64,000 nucleotides of DNA from Streptomyces pactum (GCF_016031615.1 NZ_JACYXC010000002.1:394655-458654); one strand, 5' to 3'; positions 26,224-35,375 are shown, counted from the first letter of the stretch. The notes: generated by a model from the letters alone, not told the origin. A program made the numbers and translations.

Positions 26224-26438
26224 GGCTGAGCTCCGATCTTCGTGCAGTACGGCGTCGAGGTCGCGGCGCAGACAGGACACCGGGGCCTCCTCGCCCGACC
26301 AGGCCGCGAGGAAACCCGCGTCGAACGCGTCGCCACCGCGGCCCGGTCCACCGGACCGACAGCCACGGCGGCTTCGGCGACGACCGTGCCGTCCGGCGAC
26401 GCCCGCAGCACACCCTCCGGCCCCAGGGTCAGGATCAT
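26220..26438 (-). pseudogene. Upstream partner of the 2H gene, probably frameshifted
   Basis: From ATG 26438 the frame reads MILTLGPEGVLRASPDGTVV and has coding bias to about 26330. Beyond this its bias collapses, while the neighbouring frame (FDAGFLAAWSGEEAPVSC) gains it and runs into the 2H gene. One base change near 26330 would join the two. As read, its stop overlaps the GTG of the 2H gene (GTGA). Either a small coupled gene or the broken front of one longer protein. Confidence 0.45.
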
Positions 26439-26878
26439 ATGACCGGCCAGGGAAGCGGCGTTACCGGCGGGCCGTGACCTCGGGACCGCCGGGCACTGCG
26501 TCCGGCCGCCGGCCGGCCTCGTCCGCGTTCATGAGGTTCAGCGACCCCCGCCCGAGGGAGGATCCCATGTCCCGGCCGTTCCACCCCACGGAGACGGAGC
26601 GACCGGTGTCCCGCCCGAGCGACACCGGCCGGGCCGGAGACGGCCGGGGCTCCCCGACGACGCGGACGTCGTCCGCGGTGACCGCGGCTCGCCGTACGGC
26701 TCATGCACCTGCGAAGGGATGCCGGCCTCACCGGGGAGGAACCGTCCGCCCGGTGCGGCCGGCATCCGAGTCCGTCCTGCGCTACCGCACAGCCGACCCC
26801 GCGGCGATGCGCGCGGGCAGCTGGTTCACCTCCTGGCCGTGATGCCGCTCGCCTCGGTCTGGCTCGGGACCATCCTCT
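26439..26878. other. About 440 bp, coding scraps only
   Basis: A stretch on the plus strand at about 26820-26945 (LAVMPLASVWLGTILFTEQH and following) has near-perfect G/C third positions and looks like a membrane-protein fragment, but has no start and loses coding bias where it meets the NUDIX gene. Nothing intact. Confidence 0.4.
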
Positions 26879-27247
26879 TCACCGAGCAGCACACAGTCTG
26901 GCCGCTGGAGGCGTTCTACGCCCACGAGGACACCATGGCCTCGAAGCGGTACGCGGCTCCTGCGCCTCGGACAGCGAAGCCACGACCAGGGCAGCCTGCC
27001 GGCAACCGGAGCAGCGGTGGCCCTGGAGGCCCAGCTCCTCACGGACTTCGCGGCGGGCGCCGGCCCGTGGGGACTCCTCGCGTTCCACCGCTCCGCCGGG
27101 GATCTCCCAAGGCTCTCTGTAGGCCGGATCGACCAGCAACACTCTGCCCGCGGAGTCGAAGAACAGAACGCCGGCAGCCATCCGCTTCCGAGGCAACCTA
27201 CGGTCGTACGCCGAGATACCCGCCCCGTGCACATCAACACCCGTCAT
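26879..27247 (-). CDS. NUDIX hydrolase, probably altered C-terminus
   Basis: A 122-residue NUDIX protein. The Nudix box is complete: GGAVEREESPRAGARREV followed by REELG (Gx5Ex7REVxEELG) at about residues 50-72, preceded by a beta strand MAAGVLFFDSAGRVLLVDP. These enzymes cleave nucleoside-diphosphate-X compounds. After the box the residues (CSGCRQAALVV...) no longer look like the family and become Arg/Pro rich, and normal members run about 40 residues longer with recognisable strands, so a frameshift or a joint near 27040 is likely. Start ATG 27247 is tentative. Confidence 0.65.
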   Translation of the reverse strand: MTGVDVHGAGISAYDRRLPRKRMAAGVLFFDSAGRVLLVDPAYREPWEIPGGAVEREESPRAGARREVREELGLQGHRCSGCRQAALVVASLSEAQEPRTASRPWCPRGRRTPPAARLCAAR

Positions 27248-27409
27248 ACCGAGCGAGCCTAGACACCCGCGAGCGAGCCGGCTCATCCCTCAAACGTGTC
27301 CGGGCTGTGCCACTTGCCCTTACCTCTGTTGCAGCGCCTATTCAGGAGCGATCAGCCGCGATCACCGCACGTCACAGCGTTGAATGCCGGTCGAGCCCGG
27401 GACGCATTG

Positions 27410-27733
27410 ATGTCCTCGCTCGTTCTGCTTGTCCTGCTGCTGCTCGCGCTGGTGGGCCTGAGGCCCGCCGCCGGCCTCACCTACCCGGTGCACTGGCACC
27501 CGCGGCTCGCAACGCCGCTTCACGCAGCGCGAAGCACTCCACCCCACCGCCCCCCGGCGGTCCGCCGCCCCTACAGGGCCCGCGGGTTGCCTCCTCGGCC
27601 ACCGTGTGGCGCGCCGGCTCCATCGCTCTCCCCCCACGCAGCGGGATCGTCGCGCTGCACGCCACGAAACAGTCGCCGCAAGGGCGCATGGCCCCTTCTT
27701 GAAGTGCTCCTTCTGCATGGGGTTCCCCGCTGA
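27410..27733 (+). pseudogene. Membrane-protein gene start, probably decayed
   Basis: ATG 27410 opens MSSLVLLVLLLLALVGLRPA, a clear membrane segment with good codon bias, then LTYPVHWHPRLATPL. After about 35 codons the bias disappears and the residues become Pro/Arg/Ser rich. Most likely the 5' remnant of a small membrane protein. Function unknown. Confidence 0.3.
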
Positions 27734-27755
27734 TGTCCAAGGCGCCGGCGCCATC

Positions 27756-28352
27756 ATGGTGCTCATGAGGACATCAACAATCAGCCACTCATGGGACCGC
27801 ATCGAGGCATGGCTCGAAGTGAACGCACCCCGGACATACTCTTCACTTCCACCCGGAGCTGGACGAGAAGCGATCCAAATGGCAGAGACCGTCCTGGGGC
27901 AAACTTTTCCGGGAGAACTGGCAGAGTTACTTCTCCGGCACGACGGCAGCGGGTACTTCGACGTTATCGGAGTGTTTCAGCTCCTAAGTGTCTCAGCGAT
28001 CGTCTCGAACCGCCAAGCAGCGACGAATTTGGAGGTTGCAACTCAGCGGGAAGGCGACACTACGGGCTATTTCCTCCGCGAAGGCTACGCCCTCTGGCAC
28101 CCCTCAGACCTGCCCTTCGCAAGCGACTCCGGCGGAAGCCTCCTGATCCTGGACACCCGGCCACAAGCCACCTCAAGCCGGGTGGGAAAGCACGATGAGC
28201 TCGGCCGCACCACATTCCCCGCTGACGCAATGTGGGAGTCCCTCAACCATCTGCTCGATGCCGTAGCCACAGCCATGGAGACCCGGACACCACTGGGACG
28301 GTACACAGCAACGGCCAAGGACGGCCGACTGACCTGGCAAGGCCAGGTCTGA
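27756..28352 (+). CDS. SMI1/KNR4 (SUKH) family protein
   Basis: A 198-residue cytoplasmic protein of the SUKH superfamily. Features: an N-terminal SWDRIEAWL helix, LPPGAGREAIQMAETVLGQ, then FPGELAELLLRHDGSGYF, the family core, and a later FASDSGGSLLILD strand. SUKH proteins commonly serve as immunity proteins against polymorphic or contact-dependent toxins; no toxin gene is adjacent, so this is an orphan. ATG 27756 and 27765 are both possible. Its GC is lower than its neighbours, which fits recent transfer. Confidence 0.8.
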   Translation: MVLMRTSTISHSWDRIEAWLEVNAPRTYSSLPPGAGREAIQMAETVLGQTFPGELAELLLRHDGSGYFDVIGVFQLLSVSAIVSNRQAATNLEVATQREGDTTGYFLREGYALWHPSDLPFASDSGGSLLILDTRPQATSSRVGKHDELGRTTFPADAMWESLNHLLDAVATAMETRTPLGRYTATAKDGRLTWQGQV

Positions 28353-28606
28353 CTGTACCCGCCACTCGACAGGCCACCTCTTTTCGGTCCCTCGTCAGCC
28401 TGTCGGAGACGCCTCAGGCCGCCGCCCATGGGCGGTAGCCCGGCACCGGTCGCCGGATGGCTGCACGCCGGGTCGGCCCTTTTCCGCACGCCTGCCGTGT
28501 GGCTGCCCGGCTTCGCCCGGAGTTGTCGTGCGGGGCGGTTGTCAGCAGTTCCGCATTCCCTGCGTCCGCCGGCCGCGCGGTCGAGTCGTGGGAGGGGCGG
28601 CACCCG

Positions 28607-29182
28607 TTATGAGGCGCTTGTTGTGGATGTGTTGAGGAGGTCGGTTACGAGGCGGCGGGCGTAGGCGGTGTCGAGGCCGTCCGGGCGGAAAAGGATGCGG
28701 TACATCATGGGGGCGACGATGCGGTCCATGGCTGTTTCGACGTCGGGAGGGTTCTCCCCGCGGCGGACCGCACGGGCGAGGATGGTGTTGATCTGTTCGG
28801 CCGCGTAGGCCGAGCACTGGCCCGCGTTGCTGCCGTCCGGGTCGCCGAGCAGGGCGTCTCGGGTGTAGGCGCGGCCGGAGCCGGAGGCCATCTCGTCGAG
28901 GAACTGTTCGGCCCAGGCCGTGAGGTCGGACCGCAGGTCGCCATGGTCTTCCGGTTCGCCGTCGGGGCGCAGGCGTTCCACCGCGACGTCCGACAGCAGC
29001 TCGGTCAGGTCCCCCCAGCGGCGGTAGATCGTCGAGGGGGTGACGTCGGCGCGCTGGGCGACCATCGGGACCGTCAGTGCGTCGCGCCCCACCTCCGCCA
29101 GGAGTTCGCGCACGGCGGAGTGCACCGCGGCTTGGACCCGGGCGCTGCGCCCGCCGGGGCGCGTCATCTGCTTGCGGCTCAT
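28607..29182 (-). CDS. TetR-family regulator of the amidase region
   Basis: A 191-residue repressor with its HTH at about residues 37-65 (TVPMVAQRADVTPSTIYRRWG) and a C-terminal domain of the TetR_C type often seen in regulators of small-molecule catabolism. ATG at 29182. Just upstream is an AAAGC/TTTGC-type inverted repeat that resembles two repeats between the amidase and the MFS relic at 31134-31199. I infer that this protein represses itself and both of those units. Confidence 0.9.
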   Translation of the reverse strand: MSRKQMTRPGGRSARVQAAVHSAVRELLAEVGRDALTVPMVAQRADVTPSTIYRRWGDLTELLSDVAVERLRPDGEPEDHGDLRSDLTAWAEQFLDEMASGSGRAYTRDALLGDPDGSNAGQCSAYAAEQINTILARAVRRGENPPDVETAMDRIVAPMMYRILFRPDGLDTAYARRLVTDLLNTSTTSAS

Positions 29183-29192
29183 GGCACCAGTT

Positions 29193-29214
29193 TAAAGCGC
29201 AGGCTTTGCGTTTA
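29193..29214. promoter_or_regulatory. Probable autoregulatory operator of the TetR gene
   Basis: The arms TAAA-G-CGCA and TGCG-TTTA are inverted, with one bulged base, and contain AAAGC and TTTGC cores like the repeats at 31134-31152 and 31181-31199. It lies 11 bp upstream of the TetR start. Confidence 0.5.
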
Positions 29215-29497
29215 GGAGCGCCCAGGCGGCACCGTGATCATCGCTGGTGGGTGTCGGCGCCGCCCTTGCCGCCGAGGTGGGCCGCGGGGTCCGTTGCCGC
29301 CGCCGTCCGCCCTCGTCCGCGATCGTCGCCCGTTGGTACCCGTCGGTGTGGTGCGGACGGGCTTGATCGTCACCGGTGCCGGGCGGCAGCGTTGGCGCCA
29401 GGTGCCGCTCGGGTAGGGCGGGGCCGGAAATCTCCCTGTCCGTCGCGGCGACGGGTGGGCCGGGCCGGGCGGCTCCGGTCCGGCCCACCCGTCGACC
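29215..29497. other. 283-bp spacer
   Basis: No gene or motif recognised between the TetR gene and the 3' end of the amidase gene. Open frames here are antisense-like. Confidence 0.4.
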
Positions 29498-30889
29498 TCA
29501 GGCGGCCGGCGCGAGCGCCCGGGCGGGCCGGGTCCGCTCGTAGGCGTGGCCGGTCCGTAGCAGTGTCCGTTCGTCGAGCGGCCGGCCGATCAGCTGCATG
29601 CCGATGGGCAGGCCCGCCGTGTCATGGCCCGCGGGGACGGACAGGGCGGGCAGGCCGGTGATGTTGGCCGGGGCGGAGAGGCGGACGTAGGCGTCGGAGA
29701 CGCTCTCGACCGTGCCGTCGGGCCAGGTGACGGACTCCTGGGCAGCGGGAACCGCGGTCATCGGGACCGTGGGGGCGGCGATCACGTCGACCTCCTGCAG
29801 GAGGCGGGTCCATGCGCCGCGTATCAGCGTCCGGGCGCGCTGGGCGCGCAGGTGGTCGCCCGCGCTCATCAGTTCGCCGGCTTCCAGGAGGATGCGCACA
29901 TCGGCCTGGTAGAGCTCGGGGGCGGTGCGCAGGGTTCGCTCGTGGTAGGCGCTGGCCTCCGGCACCATCAGGCCCCACTGGGTGGCCTGGATGTAGCGGG
30001 TCATCGGGATGTCGACCTCGACGAGCCGGGTGCCCAGTGCCTCCAGCTGTGCGATGGCGTGGTGGACGGCGGCCGCGACCTGCGGGTCGATGTGGTCGAA
30101 GAAGTAGGTGCTCGGCACGCCGACGCGCACGCCGCTCAGGTCCGGCTCCCGTTCCGGCCGGTGGTCGACGGCAGGGATGTCCAGCGAGGCGGGGTCGCGC
30201 GGGTCGTGCCCGGCGAGGGCGGCCAGGACCAGGGCCGCGTCCTCGACGGTGCGGGTGATCGGCCCGACGTGGTCGAGCGACCAGGACAGCGGGGTGACGC
30301 CGTGGCGGGGCACCAGCCCGTAGGTGGGCTTGAGACCGACCACTCCGTTCAGTGCGGCGGGGACCCGGATCGACCCGCCGGTGTCGGTGCCGAGGGCGAA
30401 GGTCGCCGCCCCGGCGGCCACCGCGACGGCGGACCCACCGCTGGAGCCTCCGGCGACCCGGCCGCTGTGCCAGGCGTTGGCGGTCTGCGGGGTGGTCAGA
30501 CCGTAGGCGAACTCGTGGGTGTGTGTCTTTCCGACCAGGACCGCGCCGGCCGCTCGCAGTCGGGCGGCGACCGTGCTGTCGGTGGTCGCGCGGTGGCCGG
30601 CGCGGACGCGGGAGCTGGCGGTGGTGGGCATTCCGGCGACGTCGATCAGGTCCTTGATGCCGACCGGGACACCATGTAGCGGTCCTCGGAACACTCCCCG
30701 GGCCGCTTCCCGCTCGGCGTCGCGCGCCGCGCTGCGGGCCTGCTCAGCTGCGACCGTGACGTATGCCCTGACCTGGGGATCCACCCGGCCGATGCGGTCG
30801 AGGACGGAGTCGACGAGCTCGACGGGGGACAGCCGCCGTTCCCGGATCTCGGTCGCGGCGGCGGCGAGGGTCAGCTCATGCGGATTCAT
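29498..30889 (-). CDS. Amidase-signature family hydrolase (AtzE/GatA-like)
   Basis: A 463-residue amidase-signature enzyme with the Ser-cisSer-Lys triad: Lys in VGIKDLIDV (about 79), the Gly/Ser loop AGGSSGGSAVA (about 147-157) and the nucleophile Ser in DTGGSIRVPAA (about 172). It hydrolyses a C-N bond in a small amide. ATG at 30889 overlaps the stop of a 65-residue AtzG-like gene (ATGA). AtzE-AtzG complexes act in cyanuric acid and related catabolism, so a subunit pair is likely here too. Substrate unknown. Confidence 0.92.
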   Translation of the reverse strand: MNPHELTLAAAATEIRERRLSPVELVDSVLDRIGRVDPQVRAYVTVAAEQARSAARDAEREAARGVFRGPLHGVPVGIKDLIDVAGMPTTASSRVRAGHRATTDSTVAARLRAAGAVLVGKTHTHEFAYGLTTPQTANAWHSGRVAGGSSGGSAVAVAAGAATFALGTDTGGSIRVPAALNGVVGLKPTYGLVPRHGVTPLSWSLDHVGPITRTVEDAALVLAALAGHDPRDPASLDIPAVDHRPEREPDLSGVRVGVPSTYFFDHIDPQVAAAVHHAIAQLEALGTRLVEVDIPMTRYIQATQWGLMVPEASAYHERTLRTAPELYQADVRILLEAGELMSAGDHLRAQRARTLIRGAWTRLLQEVDVIAAPTVPMTAVPAAQESVTWPDGTVESVSDAYVRLSAPANITGLPALSVPAGHDTAGLPIGMQLIGRPLDERTLLRTGHAYERTRPARALAPAA

Positions 30890-31083
30890 CGCTTCTCCTC
30901 TCCCGCCCGGTAGGCGGCGGCGGGCGGGGTGTCCCCGAAGTCCAGCTCGCGCAGGACCGCGACGACGGCGTGGATGTGGTTGGCGGTGGCCGCGACCGCC
31001 AAGTGGCGGTCCTCGGGCAGTGGAAGTCCGGCCCGGGCGGCCCAGCGGGCGGCCTCGGGCGGCGTGAGTTCGGCGGAAGACAC
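30886..31083 (-). CDS. Small AtzG-like (DUF4089-type) amidase partner
   Basis: A 65-residue helical protein, VSSAELTPPEAARWAARAGL, with LAVAATANHIHAVVAVLREL and a C-terminal tail. Length and pattern match AtzG/GatC-like small subunits that stabilise amidases. GTG at 31083 has AGGGA 7 nt upstream; an upstream TTG in frame is rejected for lack of a ribosome binding site. Coupled to the amidase by an ATGA overlap. Confidence 0.72.
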   Translation of the reverse strand: MSSAELTPPEAARWAARAGLPLPEDRHLAVAATANHIHAVVAVLRELDFGDTPPAAAYRAGEEKR

Positions 31084-31133
31084 GGCGGATCCCTCATCTG
31101 GTCGGGACGGGGGCGGCGGGGCGCCCCACAGCA

Positions 31134-31199
31134 AAAGCTAAACATTTGCTTTAGCGTGACGGTAGGTCCTATCGTCCCTTAAAGCAAATCCATTGCTTT
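31134..31199. promoter_or_regulatory. Two AAAGC-type inverted repeats in a divergent promoter
   Basis: Repeat one (31134-31152) runs AAAGCTAA-ACA-TTTGCTTT; repeat two (31181-31199) is AAAGCAA-ATCCA-TTGCTTT with perfect 7-bp arms. They lie in an AT-rich island between the AtzG-amidase operon and the divergent MFS relic plus MBL-fold hydrolase. A similar repeat precedes the nearby TetR gene, the most likely binder. Confidence 0.65.
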
Positions 31200-31205
31200 T
31201 ACGGG

Positions 31206-31265
31206 AAGGGGTCCCATGCCCGGCGCCCTGAACTGCACAAAGGGGTTCCCATGTCCGGCGTCCTG
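31206..31265 (+). repeat. Tandem duplication of a ribosome-binding site and start codon
   Basis: AAGGGGT-CCCATG-CCCGGCG (31206-31230) is repeated as AAGGGGTTCCCATGTCCGGC with the following few bases (31240-31265); about 22 of 25 bases agree. Each copy carries its own AAGGGG site and ATG, so the MFS relic has two alternative beginnings. It looks like an old slippage or insertion event at the gene start. Confidence 0.7.
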
Positions 31266-32470
31266 TCCCGCACACCCGCGTACCGCCCACTCCAAGCCGG
31301 CCGTCCCTGCGGGACAGACCGTGCGGCGTCCTTCCTCCATGACAGCTCAATCCTGGAAGCCCTCCTGGTCGCGTCCAGCGCCCCCACACCGCCACACCCC
31401 CTCCACCAGCAGCGGTGGAGCCCATCCGCGCTTGCCGTCACCGTGGTCTTGCGCATACGCACCGGCACCGCTGCCGGCCCTGCTCACCACCGGAGCACTC
31501 TCCGACCACCTGGGACCACACCCCGTCCTGGCAGACACCCTGCTCGCGGAGGCTGCCTCCACGGTCCTCGCGGCCTCGGCGGACGGCACGGGCTCCCCGA
31601 CGACAGCCCGCCCGGGGCAAGGAATGGTCACCGGAGCGACCACCAGCGCCGCGGACCAGGCCCTCCCCGACCTGGAAATCCCCCGGCGCCCGAGCCGCTC
31701 CGCCCTGACCAACACCCTCGCCGCGGCCACCGGCACGGCCGCGGGTGTCCTCGGCCCCACCCTCCTCCTTCACCCCGCCCCGACCCCCCACCGCCTACGC
31801 GCTGGCAGACCGCACTGTTCGCAGCTCAGGCGATCACGGTCTGCCTTCACCACAGAGACGGCCGCCGCACGCACCGGCGCACCGCGGTCGCTGCGCCCGC
31901 ACCCCGGCCCCCCGCCTGCGGCGCGCCGCACCCTGCTGACCACCGGTACCACGGCCATGGCCAGCTGGACACCCGGAGGCTTCCCCCGTCCTTCCGCCCG
32001 GCCTGCACAGGCCTGGTGGCCCCCGACGCCCCACAAGCGGCCCGCGGCTGGTCTTCCTCACCCTCAGCACCACCGCCGCACTCACCGTGTCGGCACCGCA
32101 CCGAACCCCTCACCACCGCGACCGGCGAACGCCCGGCCGCCCTGCGCACTGGCGCCCTGACCCTGGCCTGCACGGCGCCGGACCGCCCGCCGTCCACGGC
32201 GATGCGGCCCGGCCCGCGCAACCCTCAGCGCCATCCCCCAAGGAGCGCCGCGCCTGCTCCCCGCCCCACGCGGCGAGCGAAACCGCGCGGCGACCCCGGC
32301 CGCCCACCACATCCTGAGCCACCTCTCCATGAGCCTGTCCGCCATCACCGCAGGCGCGGCCACCCAGCGCCACGGGCCCGGGAACACCCTCCACACCTAC
32401 GCGTCATCACCACCGTCCTCGCCGTCACCACCCTGACGGCGCCCACCCGCTCACGGCGCAGAAACAACCG
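31251..32470 (+). pseudogene. MFS transporter pseudogene with several frameshifts
   Basis: Recognisable MFS pieces appear in order but in different frames: LLTTGALSDHLG and VLADTLLAEAASTVLAASAD (motif A region, about 31470-31590), then RSALTNTLAAATGTAAGVLG (31700-31750), LFAAQAITVC (about 31815), ARRTLLTTGTTAMASW (about 31920-31970), LSHLSMSLSAITAGAATQRH (about 32315-32370) and TTVLAVTTLTA (about 32410-32440). No single frame spans them. Length agrees with a normal 400-residue transporter. It is the first gene downstream of the twin operators, followed by the MBL hydrolase. Confidence 0.72.
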
Positions 32471-32569
32471 CGGCCCACCCCACAACCGACCAACTCCCCT
32501 GAAGGGCAGCAGCCGCAGCCCACCCCCCACAACCGACCAGCTCCCCTGAAAAGCAAAGGAACGACAGCC

Positions 32570-33463
32570 ATGCAGGCTCCCATCACCACCCCCTCCTGGA
32601 CCGTGGGCGAGGTGACCGTCCACCGCATCGACGAGATCCCCCTGCCGCCCCAGACCGGGCCATGGCTGCTCCCCGACGCCACCCCCGGGGTGGTGGCCGG
32701 CCAGGACTGGCTGCACCCCCACTTCGCCGACGCCGACGGCGTGCTGCGCCTGAACAGCCACAGCTTCGCCCTCGTCATCGACGGGCTGCGCGTGCTCGTC
32801 GACACCGGCATCGGCAACGGGAAACAGCGGGCCAACCCGGCCTGGCACGACCTGCACACCGACTACCCGGAGCGCCTCACCGCGGCCGGATTCCCGCCGG
32901 AAGCCGTCGACCTGGTGGTCCTCACCCACCTGCACGCCGACCACGTCGGCTGGAACACCCGGCAGGTCGACGGCGCATGGATCCCCACCTTCCCCGCCGC
33001 CCGCTACCTCACCGCCCGCACCGAACGAGAGTTCTGGACCGGGTACGCCATGGACGAGGCGCGCCGACAGATGTTCCGCGACTCGGTGATCCCCATCGAG
33101 CGGGCCGGCCTGCTCGACCTGGTCGACGTCCCGGCCGACGGCACGCAGATCCTCCCCGGCCTGCGCCTGCTCCCGACTCCCGGCCACACTCCCGGCCATG
33201 TCGCCGTCGAACTGACCAGCCGGGGCGAGACGGCGCTGATCACCGGCGACTGCCTCCACCACCCGGTCCAGCTCGCCCACCCCGCCATCGGCGCCTGCGT
33301 CGACATCGACCCCCAGCAAGCCGAGGCCACCCGCCGCACGCTGCTCGCCTCCCTCGCCGGCACCGACACCCTCCTCCTCGGAACCCACTTCGCCCCGCCC
33401 ACCGCCGGCCGGGTCGTCGCCCACGAAGACGCCTACCGACTGCTGCCCGTCCCCGCGGCCTGA
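32570..33463 (+). CDS. Metallo-beta-lactamase-fold hydrolase
   Basis: A 297-residue MBL-fold protein. Metal motifs are complete: HLHADHVG (HxHxDH) near residue 120, GHTPGHVA near 205, GDC Asp near 228 and a late His in GTHFAPP. The N-terminal part resembles quorum-quenching lactonase/hydrolase branches (SHSFALVIDG, LVDTGIGN). ATG 32570 follows AAAGGAACGACAGCC. As the second gene after the shared operators, it probably belongs to the amide or ester catabolic regulon of the nearby TetR protein. Substrate unknown. Confidence 0.9.
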   Translation: MQAPITTPSWTVGEVTVHRIDEIPLPPQTGPWLLPDATPGVVAGQDWLHPHFADADGVLRLNSHSFALVIDGLRVLVDTGIGNGKQRANPAWHDLHTDYPERLTAAGFPPEAVDLVVLTHLHADHVGWNTRQVDGAWIPTFPAARYLTARTEREFWTGYAMDEARRQMFRDSVIPIERAGLLDLVDVPADGTQILPGLRLLPTPGHTPGHVAVELTSRGETALITGDCLHHPVQLAHPAIGACVDIDPQQAEATRRTLLASLAGTDTLLLGTHFAPPTAGRVVAHEDAYRLLPVPAA

Positions 33464-33750
33464 CCGGGGCCCCGGTTCCTGGGGGAAGCGGCGGGCGTCG
33501 AACCACGACTCCCGGCGCGGCCGGAGCGCTACGCCGACGGCCGGCCCGTCTCCTCAGCTCGGCCCCTGTGCGCATGCACCAGGTGCGGGGCCCGCCGTCG
33601 CCGGACGGGATGCCGGTCGTGCCCCGGGAACCGAGCCCCCCGTCGAACCGCACGCCGGCCTCACTGGACGCCTCCAGGAACGCGGGACACCCGCCGCGTT
33701 CGGCCTCCCCGATACGGGAGCAGCCGCTCCGGGGGACGGAGCCGGTCCGG
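33464..33750. other. 287-bp gene-free spacer
   Basis: Nothing recognised between the MBL-fold gene and the WhiB-like fragment. Confidence 0.4.
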
Positions 33751-33947
33751 TCACTGCCCGGCTGCGCCCCGCCATGCGCACCGCCATGCCCATCCGCACC
33801 GTCCATGAAGGCGGCACATCGCCTTCGCCTCCTCGACCTGCCACAGTGCCGAGCCGGTGTTGCCGATCGGGAAGAACAACTCGGGGTTTTCGTCCTTACA
33901 CACCGCGCGGGCCCGCCAGTCGGTGTTGAGCGGCAGATCGGCGGAGG
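33751..33947 (-). pseudogene. WhiB-like protein fragment
   Basis: The minus strand reads LNTDWRARAVCKDENPELFF and continues PIGNTGSALWQVEEAKAMC, the first half of a Wbl (iron-sulfur regulator) domain with two of its four cysteines. After this the C-x2-C-x5-C part is missing and replaced by Trp/Arg-rich residues to a stop at 33751. There is no start codon in frame before the upstream stop. Clear remnant. Confidence 0.7.
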
Positions 33948-34179
33948 GCGTAGCTGCCCCGGGACCTGTTGGCGGAGCACCTCAGCTGCACGTCGTGACG
34001 AACTGTGGGGGTTATGGGCGCAAACAGCGTGAGCCTGTCGGGGAGGCGTTCGGGTCACGGGGCTTCAGCCGGTCGCTTCACCGGCCGGCTGTCCGCTGCG
34101 TGCGGTCGTATGTCATAGTCCGATGAGTTTCAGGGGTGACCGGCGGCCGAGCCGACAGCCGGGGAGCGGAGCGGGACCG

Positions 34180-34836
34180 ATGCTGGGAGTGGCGAATCTG
34201 CCCACCTACGCGCTGGGCACTCTGCTGATCATTCTGCTGCCCGGGCCGAGCTCGCTGTACACGCTGTCGGTGGCAGTTCGGCGTGGGGTACGGACGGGCT
34301 ATCGAGCGGCGGCGGGCGTCTTCCTCGGCGAGATGCTCCTCATGCTGTTGACGGCGGCGGGCGTCGCGTCGTTGCTGAGGGCGAATCCGGTGGCGTTCGC
34401 CGTGGTGAAGTACGCGGGGGCCGGCTACCTCGGGTGGATCGCCGTCGGCATGCTCCGGGCGGCGTGGCGGACGTGGCGAACGCGCGGCGAGTCGCCCTCG
34501 GCCGCTGCGCGGTCCGAAGGTGAGGGAACCGGCGTTGAGCACCCGTTCCGCAGGTCGGTGCTGATCACGCTACTGAACCCCAAGGCCATCTTGTTCTTCA
34601 TCTCGTTCTTCGCCCAGTTCGTGGACCCGGCCTATCCGCACCCGATGCTGTCCTTCGGACTACTCGCGCTGGTCTATCAGGCGATGAGTGTCTGTTACAT
34701 CACGGCCTTGATCTTCGGCGGCACCTATCTGTCCGCCCGGTTCAGCCGCCGCAGGCGGCTGTCCTCGGGACTCACCGCGGGAGCCGGCGCGCTGTTCCTC
34801 GGTTTCGCCGCGAAACTCGCCACGGCCGGAAGCTGA
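34180..34836 (+). CDS. LysE/RhtB-family amino acid exporter
   Basis: A 218-residue inner-membrane exporter with about six helices. The family start YALGTLLIILLPGPSSLYTL is followed by the conserved VFLGEMLLMLL and by LITLLNPKAILFFISFFAQF (NPK motif). It is closest in look to the LeuE branch. ATG at 34180 begins the family-typical sequence; an upstream in-frame start at 34123 is possible but would add a charged tail. It exports an amino acid such as leucine or a homoserine-like compound; specificity is a guess. Confidence 0.9.
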   Translation: MLGVANLPTYALGTLLIILLPGPSSLYTLSVAVRRGVRTGYRAAAGVFLGEMLLMLLTAAGVASLLRANPVAFAVVKYAGAGYLGWIAVGMLRAAWRTWRTRGESPSAAARSEGEGTGVEHPFRRSVLITLLNPKAILFFISFFAQFVDPAYPHPMLSFGLLALVYQAMSVCYITALIFGGTYLSARFSRRRRLSSGLTAGAGALFLGFAAKLATAGS

Positions 34837-35375
34837 CGATCTGCTGTAGGAGTGCCTGGGACCCCGCCTCGGCTCCTGCCGACTGAGCCGGGCAGCCGCT
34901 GGTCAGCCGTGCTGGTGCACCGTTGTGCAGCCTCCTGTCCACTGGCTGTCTTGCTGCTGGGTAGCGTCGAGTCGGATCGTAGGCTCGCCCACGGTCGTGC
35001 CGGTGCGCGCATAGCAGTGCCTGCTCACTGAGCGGCTCATCGAGCCGCGTCGCAAGCCATCCGGACCACAGCGCGTGATAGACGGCCGGCAGTACCTGCA
35101 ACGGATCACCCACCGACGCTGCTGCGTCGCCCAACGGCCGGGGGCGACGAACGCTTGGGCCAGCGCGGCCCGCAGCCCGGGCCGGCCCTGGCTCCGGGGG
35201 TGGCGGTAGTCCGGCCACTTCCCGGTGCGCCAAGCACCGGAGGCGCAGCCGCGGCCGCATGGGCGGGGTTACTTCTGGTCACTCTCACGTTGGCGATGAG
35301 CGCGGCGGCGGTGCCCAGCTGTGGTGTGAGGAGCCGTCGCAGTGGGGTCCGGCCCGACTGCGGAACGAGCAATGG
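34837..35375. other. About 540 bp, no intact gene
   Basis: On the minus strand near 35130-35030 there is a short coding-like piece (PLQVLPAVYHALWSGWLATR) with good codon bias, resembling the YHLLWRHEL segment of proteins encoded beside actinomycete transposition genes. It lacks both ends. Otherwise nothing recognised. Confidence 0.35.
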
